Shown here piece by piece: positions 15,791-24,389 of a DNA stretch of 64,000 nt; position 1 is the stretch's first letter, and the number at the start of each line of letters is the position of its first letter. Origin of the DNA: UBA6770 sp965660875 (GTDB taxonomy: Bacteria; Bacteroidota; Bacteroidia; Flavobacteriales_G; Salibacteraceae). The notes under the pieces were generated by a model, which was not told the DNA's origin, did not search any database, and saw only the letters and a program-made list of their open reading frames with translations. The position numbers were made by a program, and so were the translations under genes. The stretch is from the NCBI GenBank assembly GCA_965660875.1, contig CBFIBQ010000005.1, positions 68,708 to 132,707 on the forward strand, read 5' to 3'.

Positions 15791-18658
15791 CTAAAATCTA
15801 AATGCTAATCCGTATAAAATTTGTGTAGGAGGTCTCCACCTTGCAGGGTTGGTGGGTGGCGTTCCGCTCGCCTGTGGGTCAATGTACTTGGGGTCTCTCC
15901 ATGTTTCTGGAACATCATCGCCTTCTCGATATCCGTCTCCTGTTACCGGATTAACGATTTGCGCATTAAAGTTGTTAAATAAATTGCGCACTTCAAACGT
16001 CAAGGAAAGCGCTTGGTCTTTGTTTTTTCCAAGTGCAAAATCCTTTGTGATTTTTAAGTCTGTCCAAAACCAAGCCTTAGCTAAGTTGGCATTTGGCCGA
16101 CTGTTTACAGATTGATACAATGGTCTCCCAAAGTCATTTACTGATGCAAGCTCCACAGGCGTGTATCTAAAGCCAGATTTATAATTGATACTCACAAAAA
16201 CGCGAAATCGGTGAAATACCTTAGGAACATTCAAGGTGGTGTCTGAGTAAAAGATAACCCCTGATTTCAAATCCCATGGACGGTCCCAAGTCAACGGCTG
16301 TTCTTTAGTATTGTCCACAAATCCTTGCTCAATAATTTGCAGTTCACTCTCTCTTGCGGTGTTAGATTTTCCTCTAGCTGCTTGGAATGACCCATTAAAA
16401 AATATTCTAAAATACTGGGCAATCCGCTGAGTTAATCCGACTTCAACTCCAACTATTCTAGCATAGTCTTGATTATAGTAGAGTTTTCTGTTAACGAGTT
16501 TGCCTCCTTGGTCAGGGATTGACGCATTACCAGATACTATATAATCGTATTTATCATTATTGTAAGCCGCTACAGTCAATCCTAGGTCTTTTGTGATTTG
16601 TGACTTTACACCAATTTCATAACTCACTGTGCTTTCTGGTTTTATCACCGGATTGCCAATAGTTGCTAATGGAGATCGGTCAAGAAAATCGGGGTCGAGC
16701 CCTGCATAAATAAATCGGGGGTGTGGCATTTGCATGGCATGCCCGTAATTAAAGTATAATACATTGTTATCGGTTACAGGAAACGAGACGTTGATTTTTG
16801 GTAAAAACCTAAACTGATATTGTTTGCCAAATAACTTTGTATTTCGCTCTTCATATTCAGTTCTGGATGAAGGCTGAAGCGGCACCTCGGGGTTGTTTAC
16901 GGCCTCATCCAATTGTTTTCCATATGCCCAATAATTAAATCGCATACCCAATGTGGCCGAAATACCTTTATAGGTGATTTTATCTTGGGCATAAAAACCG
17001 CCTTCCGTTGGGTTAGCCAACCATATTTCGGAGGATGAACCCACACTAACCGAAGGAGTTGAAAGGGTATCGTTGATTTGAATTGGTGCTCCTACCCATG
17101 GTCGATATACATCGGCCCATTGGTATTCTTTTTCTTTGTGCTCCCAGCCAAATTTAAACTCGTGGTGTTTGTTTTTTGGAAAATAGCTAAAGCTAACCCT
17201 TCCAGTGTATTCTTGTACGTAGTGGTCGTGCCACCGCCCAGCCAAACCATTGTTATTGATGAGTCCGTTTCCAGGTAGAATATACACTACATCTTGGTCG
17301 GGTCTAAAGGTCTCTAAAGGATTGGTTACAATGGATTGAGCATCGTAAATTTGGTCTACGGTTTCTTCTCTAAAAGGCCTTCCGTTTGCATCGGCACGCA
17401 AATTAGTGAATAGGCGTCCGGCAGAAACTTTAACGTTCCAATTGTTATTTATGTAATGCTGAAAATTGAATACCGTTAAATTAGACCGATGGGTATAAGT
17501 GTTCGCATTGTCAGGGGCTAAAGAAAAGTCGTATTGCAAACCCGGTTGCACTATTGCATCAAAACCAACTATTTGAAGGCTACGAGAGTTTTGATTGATT
17601 GCAATACTGTGCTGGTTGGTTAAGCTGATTTTTGTACCAGGTTTAAATTCATAGCTAATTTTTAGTGTATTGGAGAATTTGTTGTTTTGACGCGGTGCAA
17701 AAACAGAATCGTTTTCTGGAAACAGCGAACTGTGCAGCTGGTCTGCTTGAACCCGATAATAGTCGTCACTCAAAAACATATTAGCACTCGTGAAAAAACG
17801 AAGCTTCTTTTTTGTAAATGGAACGGCACCGCCCATGGCAATGTCCACTATGTCAGTGTTCCAAGCAGTACCATCATTCAACCTACTTTGAAGCACAGGG
17901 TCAGAAGCATCGCCCAGTTTCCAATCGCCTAAATTATCTCTTTGCCAGCTGCCTGATATTTCAAACTTATCGCCACCTTCTTTGATTTTGGTTGAAATAA
18001 CGCCAGCCGACCCACCTCCAAATTCGGCACCTGCGCCACCAGTAATTAAGGATATATCGCTTACAGAAGAGCTCTGAACTGCAACACCAAATCCAGTACC
18101 AGATAATGGATCTTGGGCGCTAATACCATCAATTAGATATTGAGTTTCATAATTTCTGCCTCCTCTAATGTTTATTCCATCTGGAGTTTGGTTAACTCCA
18201 GCCTGCATGTTCACAATTTCTTGAACATCTCTTACCGCCATTTGCTCAATATCATCAGATGTGATGTTCACCTCCGAGGCAGCATCTTCCAAGTTGATTA
18301 GGTTTTTATCGCCTACAATTACTACTTCGTTCATAACGGTAGAGCGCAGGGAAAGCGAGGTATTGATTTCTTTAGTTTGGCCAGCTTTAAGGGTAATGCC
18401 GTTGAATATTTTATCCGTATAACCTATGTAAGAAAACTTAATGGAGTAATCCCCTGGTTTAACCCCTTTTAAAACGTAGTTCCCATTAACGTCACAGGAA
18501 GCTCCGTTGTAGGTTCCTACTATCATTACAGTGGCTCCAATTAATGGAACTTTGCTTTCCTCGTCTAACAGTTGACCTTTTAAGGTTGCCGTTTTTTGTG
18601 CTAACAGCGAAGGACCCATAAGCATCAAAAGCATATATGTAAGCCAAATCCGAATCAC
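15791..18658 (-). CDS. TonB-dependent receptor with carboxypeptidase-like domain
   Basis: The 955-residue outer-membrane protein has a signal peptide (to about LLAQ, residue 20), a carboxypeptidase-like regulatory domain (ATLKGQLLDEESKVPLIGATVMIVGT), a plug (AASEVNITSDDIEQMAVRDVQEIVNMQAGV, IRGGRNYETQYLIDGISAQDP) and a C-terminal barrel ending in FRF, as expected for BamA substrates. Such receptors take up large or scarce ligands using the TonB-ExbBD complex (a copy lies at 38.7-40.7 kb). It starts inside the last codons of the lipoprotein gene (overlap 18655-18658). Ligand unknown. Confidence 0.92.
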   Translation of the reverse strand: MIRIWLTYMLLMLMGPSLLAQKTATLKGQLLDEESKVPLIGATVMIVGTYNGASCDVNGNYVLKGVKPGDYSIKFSYIGYTDKIFNGITLKAGQTKEINTSLSLRSTVMNEVVIVGDKNLINLEDAASEVNITSDDIEQMAVRDVQEIVNMQAGVNQTPDGINIRGGRNYETQYLIDGISAQDPLSGTGFGVAVQSSSVSDISLITGGAGAEFGGGSAGVISTKIKEGGDKFEISGSWQRDNLGDWKLGDASDPVLQSRLNDGTAWNTDIVDIAMGGAVPFTKKKLRFFTSANMFLSDDYYRVQADQLHSSLFPENDSVFAPRQNNKFSNTLKISYEFKPGTKISLTNQHSIAINQNSRSLQIVGFDAIVQPGLQYDFSLAPDNANTYTHRSNLTVFNFQHYINNNWNVKVSAGRLFTNLRADANGRPFREETVDQIYDAQSIVTNPLETFRPDQDVVYILPGNGLINNNGLAGRWHDHYVQEYTGRVSFSYFPKNKHHEFKFGWEHKEKEYQWADVYRPWVGAPIQINDTLSTPSVSVGSSSEIWLANPTEGGFYAQDKITYKGISATLGMRFNYWAYGKQLDEAVNNPEVPLQPSSRTEYEERNTKLFGKQYQFRFLPKINVSFPVTDNNVLYFNYGHAMQMPHPRFIYAGLDPDFLDRSPLATIGNPVIKPESTVSYEIGVKSQITKDLGLTVAAYNNDKYDYIVSGNASIPDQGGKLVNRKLYYNQDYARIVGVEVGLTQRIAQYFRIFFNGSFQAARGKSNTARESELQIIEQGFVDNTKEQPLTWDRPWDLKSGVIFYSDTTLNVPKVFHRFRVFVSINYKSGFRYTPVELASVNDFGRPLYQSVNSRPNANLAKAWFWTDLKITKDFALGKNKDQALSLTFEVRNLFNNFNAQIVNPVTGDGYREGDDVPETWRDPKYIDPQASGTPPTNPARWRPPTQILYGLAFRF

Positions 18659-20091
18659 CAGTCAAATTCTACATTAAGTACGTGATTAAAAAGAGAGTCG
18701 ACTTTTGTGTAATCGTGGTCCATAATAGCCATACTGGCTGCTATGTATACTTGATAGGTGTTGTTGTTTGCTTCGTTCACCTTCTTAATACCCACTGTTT
18801 TTGACCCATTATATCCTGCTAAAACATCAAACCTGCCTTCGTAAATGGTAATTACGTCTGATTCTTTGGTGAACGGCGAGACGGCATCTGGGTAGCTAAT
18901 TGTTCCCAGGTCTGGATAGCCATTTTCTACGGCTGTTAAAGAGTTGGGGTATGGCTCCAATAAAAGACCTTTTGTCAAGGTATCAATACTGGCAATATTT
19001 AATACGGGCAGTAAATTCGATTGATTGTCCAGTGGGTTTTCGAAATACCCAATGATGAATGCCTTCCCTCCATTATCGATAAAAGCATTAATGGATTCTG
19101 CTGCAGATTCTAGTATTAGAGATTCTTTGTTGGTGTTCTTATTTAGGTAGGTTGTTTTATCGGAATAGATAAATAGTTTTTCGTACTGTAGTGCCATCAG
19201 GGTGAAGGTGGGCTGCCAGAAGGTGGGTTGATTGGCTCCATCATTGGCTGTGTAATCGGCGTAATCAAAATTGGGGTATACATTTGACAACCTCTGCGTA
19301 TAAAAAGCATTTTGATCTCTATCGCCGCCTATAACCAGTAAGTCTGTTTTTTTTCCTTTTACGTACAATTGTCGCAGCGTATCTAGGTTGCTGTAGCTGT
19401 TTGATAGGTCAAAAGCACGCATGTAAATTGTATTGGTATCTTCCATGCGCAAGCCACTCAAGGTCCCAATTTGTTCTGTAGCAGTAGTGTAGAGGTTTGC
19501 GGTTGTTATTCCTACAGCAGAAGGGTCAGCAGGGGTAATTGATACATTATCAATTTTTTTTGGTAAACTCAGCCAGTCGCCATCGTTTAATTTAATTTGA
19601 AAACCCTTGAGATTTTCAGCCCCGTCGGGGTCGTTTGCCTCCCAAAAAATTGAGGAAACTAGCAATGTGGTATCACTAGTGGATAACGATTTGTTTATTG
19701 TGATGTTCGGTGGTGAGTTTTTTATTGGTACTGTAAGTCTTGCAGGAGTAGGGTCTTTTATACCTAAATTGTCTATGGCTCTCACCCAAAGTTCAATATC
19801 ACTCGTGTCTTTTCCCGGTTGAATTTGAAATACAAAAGTGCTGTCTGTCTTAGTTGTTGAGAACCAGTCTTTGTTGTCAAAACTTATTTCGTATGCTTTT
19901 ACAAAACCGTCTACGTCTGTTCCAAACCAAACGATGCGCACGGTAGATTTCAAGCGCAGCTCACCCGATAAATTGATAGACTGTGGCACAACCAATGTTT
20001 CAGGGGCGCTGTTCTCATTTTTTTCTCCTTTATTGCAGGAGTAAAATATGACGCCAAGTAAAAAGAACGCTATAAGTACGTTTGACTTCAA
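18655..20091 (-). CDS. Lipoprotein of the secretion/receptor cluster, FN3-like repeats plus Rossmann-like domain
   Basis: The most likely start is a TTG at 20091 (MKSNVLIAFFLLGVIFYSCN), because the longer frame from 20121 would start inside a terminator hairpin. The lipobox FYSC puts it in an envelope membrane. Residues about 25-250 look like two Ig/FN3-like modules (IVWFGTDVDGFVKAYEISFDN; SIFWEANDPDGAENLKGFQIKLND). The C-terminal half (KKTDLLVIGGDRDQ, INAFIDNGGKAFIIGYF) resembles a class-I-amidotransferase-like alpha/beta fold. No function recognised. It likely partners the receptor encoded next. Confidence 0.65.
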   Translation of the reverse strand: MKSNVLIAFFLLGVIFYSCNKGEKNENSAPETLVVPQSINLSGELRLKSTVRIVWFGTDVDGFVKAYEISFDNKDWFSTTKTDSTFVFQIQPGKDTSDIELWVRAIDNLGIKDPTPARLTVPIKNSPPNITINKSLSTSDTTLLVSSIFWEANDPDGAENLKGFQIKLNDGDWLSLPKKIDNVSITPADPSAVGITTANLYTTATEQIGTLSGLRMEDTNTIYMRAFDLSNSYSNLDTLRQLYVKGKKTDLLVIGGDRDQNAFYTQRLSNVYPNFDYADYTANDGANQPTFWQPTFTLMALQYEKLFIYSDKTTYLNKNTNKESLILESAAESINAFIDNGGKAFIIGYFENPLDNQSNLLPVLNIASIDTLTKGLLLEPYPNSLTAVENGYPDLGTISYPDAVSPFTKESDVITIYEGRFDVLAGYNGSKTVGIKKVNEANNNTYQVYIAASMAIMDHDYTKVDSLFNHVLNVEFDW

Positions 20092-20104
20092 ATCAAAAAA
20101 ATAA

Positions 20105-20126
20105 CCGGGGTGCAAGAGCACCCCGG
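20105..20126 (-). terminator. Strong intrinsic terminator inside the cluster
   Basis: On the minus strand CCGGGGTGC pairs perfectly with GCACCCCGG around a TCTT loop (9 bp, GC-rich), followed by TTATTTTTTT. It lies 8 bases after the stop of the 709-residue secreted protein and immediately before the lipoprotein start. Confidence 0.85.
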
Positions 20127-20134
20127 AATTTATT

Positions 20135-22264
20135 TTAGTGTTTAATTACTAGTTTTTCTCTCGCAACAGTGTTTCCATGTGCATCATTTATGGATAACAC
20201 GTACACTCCATTTTTGATACCTGAAATATCAACAGCGTTTTGCTCTGAAACCAATTCTTGGGTTAAGACTACTTTTCCACCTAAATCGAAAACATTTACG
20301 GTCATGTCCACGTGCTCAGATGAAATAAATACTTTCTCGTTTGCTGGGTTTGGAAATACTTTTATTTCCGATAACCCATCGTAACGATTGACTGAAGTTG
20401 TAGTATCAGGCCCTACTTTAATGTTTATTCCTTTAAAATCATCATTGTCCCTTGGAAGTAGTTTCATGTTGCTAAAGCTGTAAGTCATAATTCCAATTAC
20501 TGTATCCATAGTTACGGTATCGGTAACTACTATTTTTTCAACTGGATAAGGATCTTTTACTCTAAAGCTTGAGTTTACGAAAGAAACAGCGGTAGATGAC
20601 TCAAACTCACGTCCGGTTAAAATACGTGCACCACTTGCAGGGTCGTTTTGGTCGCGTCCAACCAACCACTCTGCAAAACTAGATGGGGCATCGGCATTGG
20701 TATCTACTACATGCAGTTTTCCATTTGGATTGATAAAGCCAATTAAAACGGATTCGTAACGCTCGTTGCCTTCAAAAGAATAGGTTACCACACTATCTGG
20801 AAGAATGTACAATGGGTCAATGCTCCCAGTACCAGCTTTTGTTACGTTATTTACTGAAAGGGCAGTTTTACCAAAATCTTCCAATACATTCCCAGTTACC
20901 GATAGTTTGTCACCTCTTTCGAAGGTAGTACCTGCATTTTGCAATTCGATTCCAGACCAACCGCTTATTGCGTTTTCGTCTTGAATGTGGATGATAGGTA
21001 AATCACCTTCAGCACCTGAGGCGGTAACTACACCCGTAACGGTTACTTCGTCACCAACAAAGATTGAGTTGCCATTTGAAAATGGTGTAAATTGAAGGTC
21101 ATAAATGGTCAATCCATTGTCACGAACGCGATAAGCATAGCTTGTCGAGGCGGGATTGGCATTTGGCACAGAAGTTACGTTTGCAGAATCATCTGTTGCA
21201 GTGATATAGTAACGCACAAACGTTCCATTTGCTTGGGCAGGAATGGTAGCGGAATAGTTGTCTCCTGTTCCTTTTGTCATAGGAACCGAGGTGAAGTTTA
21301 AATCCGTAATGTCTGTTCCTGTGTTGTATCTTAAAGTAGCAGAAACAATTGACCCATCTAAGTCTCTAATATCAGCACTTACCACTACAGACTGAGAAGC
21401 TGTAGGGGTTTGTTTATCTCTTTTTTTGTTTGTGATTTTTGGTGACGATGGCCCGTATGCATAATGTTCGGGTTTAAACGGATGCAATTCGTAGCCCCTT
21501 CCAGTTTCACCTGGGCAATTGTTCTTACTGTGGATAATCATTCCCGAAATACTTTTGAAGTTATCGCCAATGGTAGGAGCTGAAAAACTTCCCGGTTGAT
21601 TGGTTACAGGGTGCGTATATGCTGGCGTTCTTTGCGCCGTAAAATGATCGCCTACGTTAATTTGGTTACCGGCTTTATCTTGAACGGTAAAGCTTACCCT
21701 GTTTCCACTGAAAGGGTCAACAGAAACGACATCAACGTCTTCAAAGGTTACAAAAGCACTTTCCCATTGTTCTCCAGTCGAAAGAATATTGTTTTTAGAA
21801 CCGTCGTTGAAAACACCAACACCCAAAACGGTATCCTGAACAGTAATGTTTCTTTTGAAAATAGTTATGGCATCATTTGACTCATCCGGCTCTAATTGTG
21901 TTTCACCTTGATATTGACTTAGCTCACCCACAATTCTAACAGAATCACCTTGGCGAAGGTTGCGGATGTTAACGCTGTACTGTGCGTTAGGATCACCTTG
22001 TCTTAATCTAATAGAACCAAAAGGCATAGGTGAGTTCGACATAGATACATGAATGTTGTGACTGGTAGAACCATATTCTGCGCCATCAACCATGCAAATT
22101 CCGTGAATTACCACCTTGTTTCCATCGAAACGGGAAAGGTCATTACAGTTTCCTAAATCTGCCTGAGAAACCCACTGTACGGAGTCTATTGATAATGTGT
22201 CTACTTGAGCTTGGCTAAAGCCAAATGTCATTAGACCAATTGTAAAAAGTATTACTTGTTTCAT
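20135..22264 (-). CDS. T9SS sorting-domain secreted protein with OB-fold-like domains
   Basis: The 709-residue protein has a signal peptide (MKQVILFTIGLMTFGFSQAQ). Residues about 45-130 (DGNKVVIHGICMVDG, GDSVRIVGELSQYQGETQLEP) and 405-490 (VGDEVTVTGVVTASG, GDKLSVTGNVLEDFGKTALSV) look like OB-fold modules of the type fused to secreted nucleases. Residues about 630-709 (IKVFPNPANEKVFIS ... VYVLSINDAHGNTVAREKLVIKH) form a T9SS type A sorting domain. It is exported and surface-attached or released. It is followed by a strong terminator. Confidence 0.82.
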   Translation of the reverse strand: MKQVILFTIGLMTFGFSQAQVDTLSIDSVQWVSQADLGNCNDLSRFDGNKVVIHGICMVDGAEYGSTSHNIHVSMSNSPMPFGSIRLRQGDPNAQYSVNIRNLRQGDSVRIVGELSQYQGETQLEPDESNDAITIFKRNITVQDTVLGVGVFNDGSKNNILSTGEQWESAFVTFEDVDVVSVDPFSGNRVSFTVQDKAGNQINVGDHFTAQRTPAYTHPVTNQPGSFSAPTIGDNFKSISGMIIHSKNNCPGETGRGYELHPFKPEHYAYGPSSPKITNKKRDKQTPTASQSVVVSADIRDLDGSIVSATLRYNTGTDITDLNFTSVPMTKGTGDNYSATIPAQANGTFVRYYITATDDSANVTSVPNANPASTSYAYRVRDNGLTIYDLQFTPFSNGNSIFVGDEVTVTGVVTASGAEGDLPIIHIQDENAISGWSGIELQNAGTTFERGDKLSVTGNVLEDFGKTALSVNNVTKAGTGSIDPLYILPDSVVTYSFEGNERYESVLIGFINPNGKLHVVDTNADAPSSFAEWLVGRDQNDPASGARILTGREFESSTAVSFVNSSFRVKDPYPVEKIVVTDTVTMDTVIGIMTYSFSNMKLLPRDNDDFKGINIKVGPDTTTSVNRYDGLSEIKVFPNPANEKVFISSEHVDMTVNVFDLGGKVVLTQELVSEQNAVDISGIKNGVYVLSINDAHGNTVAREKLVIKH

Positions 22265-22278
22265 AGTTATTGAATTTA

Positions 22279-24387
22279 TTATTTGATAAGTGTAAATTTT
22301 CCTTTGTAAACTTTATTTGTATTCTGATCTTTTACTGTAAATAAATATAAACCTCGAGCTACCGCTTGCCCTTCGCTACTGATTAAATCCCATGCATGCT
22401 CTCCGCCCGAAAAAACAGTGTTTTCTTCATCTGAAAACTCCGAAAACCAGTCGATATCACTTCCAGAGTAATCTGAGTCATGTTCGAATTGATCTACTAA
22501 ATCTCCAGCCACATTAAAAATGCTTATCATGCATTTCTCAGGCAAATTGGCGAATATCAATTTCTTAACGGTTTGCCGAGTGGAAAAGCCCTCCCAAGCA
22601 GCTTCTAAATAATAGGGGTTTGGGTAAGCATAGGGTTGATTTTCCTCTGGGTCTTGGTTGGGCGGAGTGCCCATAAATGCTCTAGTGCTGCTCGATAAAG
22701 GCGAGGATTCTAGAGACTCCAAGTTGTTTTCTTCATCACCGGTATCAAATGCGGTTACCGCACATAAGTATTGCCAGCCGTTTTGTAAGTTTTTTATTGT
22801 GTATTTATAAACGTACAAGTTATTATCCCCTTCAAAAGTGGTAGGTTCAGCCAGTTTTATGGCATCAAACCCTGTTTCATAAAATAAACTATCTCCAGCC
22901 AAATCAAAAAAACCAACTTCCGTAAGCGCTGCCGCTGGATCAATTCTTTCTTCAACGTCAAACCCCAGTTTTGACAAGTATATTTTGTAACCAGCAAAAT
23001 CTTTCTTGAGGCTTATGGGGTCAATGCTTTCTTCTGCATTTGAAGTCCAGTAAATATCAATAGCGCCATCTTTAGCCACAATTTTTGATTCAGGTGTGTT
23101 TGGTGGAGTTGGTAAGATGTAGCGGTCTAAGACTCCGTTTGAATTTAAATCTTCTTCCTGCGTCAATACACCATCGCCATCAAGGTCTTCTCCCAAATAA
23201 GCCGTTTGCGCCCATTGTGCATTTTCAACTAGGTTCTCTTGCTGGACTTTATTGTTTTCCCCATTGGGGTTGCCGTCTTCATTTTTTCTAGCGCAAATCA
23301 CGGCAAAAGCTATGTTGATGGATTCTCCCGGGCTTAAACGGGCAAAAGGACCCACGCTCACTAAATCCGAACGGTTACCTGGTGCATTAAGTACTTCGTT
23401 TACATAGGTTCCGCTGTGCTGGTTGTTTGAGTCATTTTCAAGCGACCAGTTCAAGTTCCAGTTTAAACCGGCTTTCATTTTATTGTATTTCCTTAAATCG
23501 TCGTTTGGTGAAAATAATAAGGGCAAGCCCGTATTTCCCCATGTCCAAGCATTATAATGTGCTTTAAAATTATCACGGTTATTGGGGTGATAGAATTCGT
23601 CTTTGAACTCAGCACCGAGAAATTTGTGAGCAAAATAGCTCTCGGTAAAGCCCTCGTCACCATTATTGTCGTAGGTGTAAGCAAGTTCAAGTGAGTCGAT
23701 ATATCCGTTTCCTCCTTTATTGTAAAAAGCAGCGCCGCCGCTTCCAGCTGGGGTAATGTTTACGTTTCTAACTACGGCATTGGCAAACATGCCAACAAAG
23801 ACAGAATCTACCGTGTTTTCACCATTATTGGTCAAGGTATAGTTTAGAATAACAAAGAAGTTACTAAAAGCGTAATTCCAATTGTAGGTTTCCAAGTGGA
23901 CGTCAATTCCTAGTGGTTGGTCGTGATTAGATATGCCAATTTCGGTACCCGGTACCAAGATGTTTTTTTCGGAATAGTCCATAATAAAATCTTGATGGGA
24001 AATGGCCTCTGGGTCGTACACTCTGCTGTTAAAAAGCGAACTTCTTTCTCTTATCGGAGCATTTTGTTCAGCCGTGAATTCGTATCCACCGGTGCCTTCA
24101 GAGTATCCGCGCGAATTGTCCATAGCCGTACTGCTTACATTGGCGGAACCTCTCAACAAACCTCCGACCCATAAACCCGCTTCAAACAGGTGCTCAACTC
24201 CTGAACCTGCAGGATATTTGCAGGACGGAGAACCTGGGTAACTTCCTTTAAATGCGTTACCCAATAATCCAACATTGTTTATGGTTAAGGCTATGTCCGC
24301 TGCTGATGTTGTACGCTCTGTTTGAGCATTGAGCATTACACTGTGAGCAACAAATAATAAGATTACTATGGTTTTAAAGGCACGCAT
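22279..24387 (-). CDS. Secreted protein of the cluster with probable T9SS-like C-terminal domain
   Basis: The 702-residue protein starts with a signal peptide (about 22 residues, ending LNAQ). It has a large unrecognised beta-rich N-terminal region, a Ca-binding-like loop (LDGDGVLTQEEDLNSNG, about residues 405-420), a fibronectin-III-like segment (PNTPESKIVAKDGAIDIYWTS) and a C-terminal domain beginning YAYPNPYYLEAAWEG and ending RGLYLFTVKDQNTNKVYKGKFTLIK, resembling a T9SS sorting domain but longer. Function unknown. It sits 14 bases before the OB-fold gene and two bases after the nuclease gene. Confidence 0.7.
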   Translation of the reverse strand: MRAFKTIVILLFVAHSVMLNAQTERTTSAADIALTINNVGLLGNAFKGSYPGSPSCKYPAGSGVEHLFEAGLWVGGLLRGSANVSSTAMDNSRGYSEGTGGYEFTAEQNAPIRERSSLFNSRVYDPEAISHQDFIMDYSEKNILVPGTEIGISNHDQPLGIDVHLETYNWNYAFSNFFVILNYTLTNNGENTVDSVFVGMFANAVVRNVNITPAGSGGAAFYNKGGNGYIDSLELAYTYDNNGDEGFTESYFAHKFLGAEFKDEFYHPNNRDNFKAHYNAWTWGNTGLPLLFSPNDDLRKYNKMKAGLNWNLNWSLENDSNNQHSGTYVNEVLNAPGNRSDLVSVGPFARLSPGESINIAFAVICARKNEDGNPNGENNKVQQENLVENAQWAQTAYLGEDLDGDGVLTQEEDLNSNGVLDRYILPTPPNTPESKIVAKDGAIDIYWTSNAEESIDPISLKKDFAGYKIYLSKLGFDVEERIDPAAALTEVGFFDLAGDSLFYETGFDAIKLAEPTTFEGDNNLYVYKYTIKNLQNGWQYLCAVTAFDTGDEENNLESLESSPLSSSTRAFMGTPPNQDPEENQPYAYPNPYYLEAAWEGFSTRQTVKKLIFANLPEKCMISIFNVAGDLVDQFEHDSDYSGSDIDWFSEFSDEENTVFSGGEHAWDLISSEGQAVARGLYLFTVKDQNTNKVYKGKFTLIK

Positions 24388-24389
24388 AG

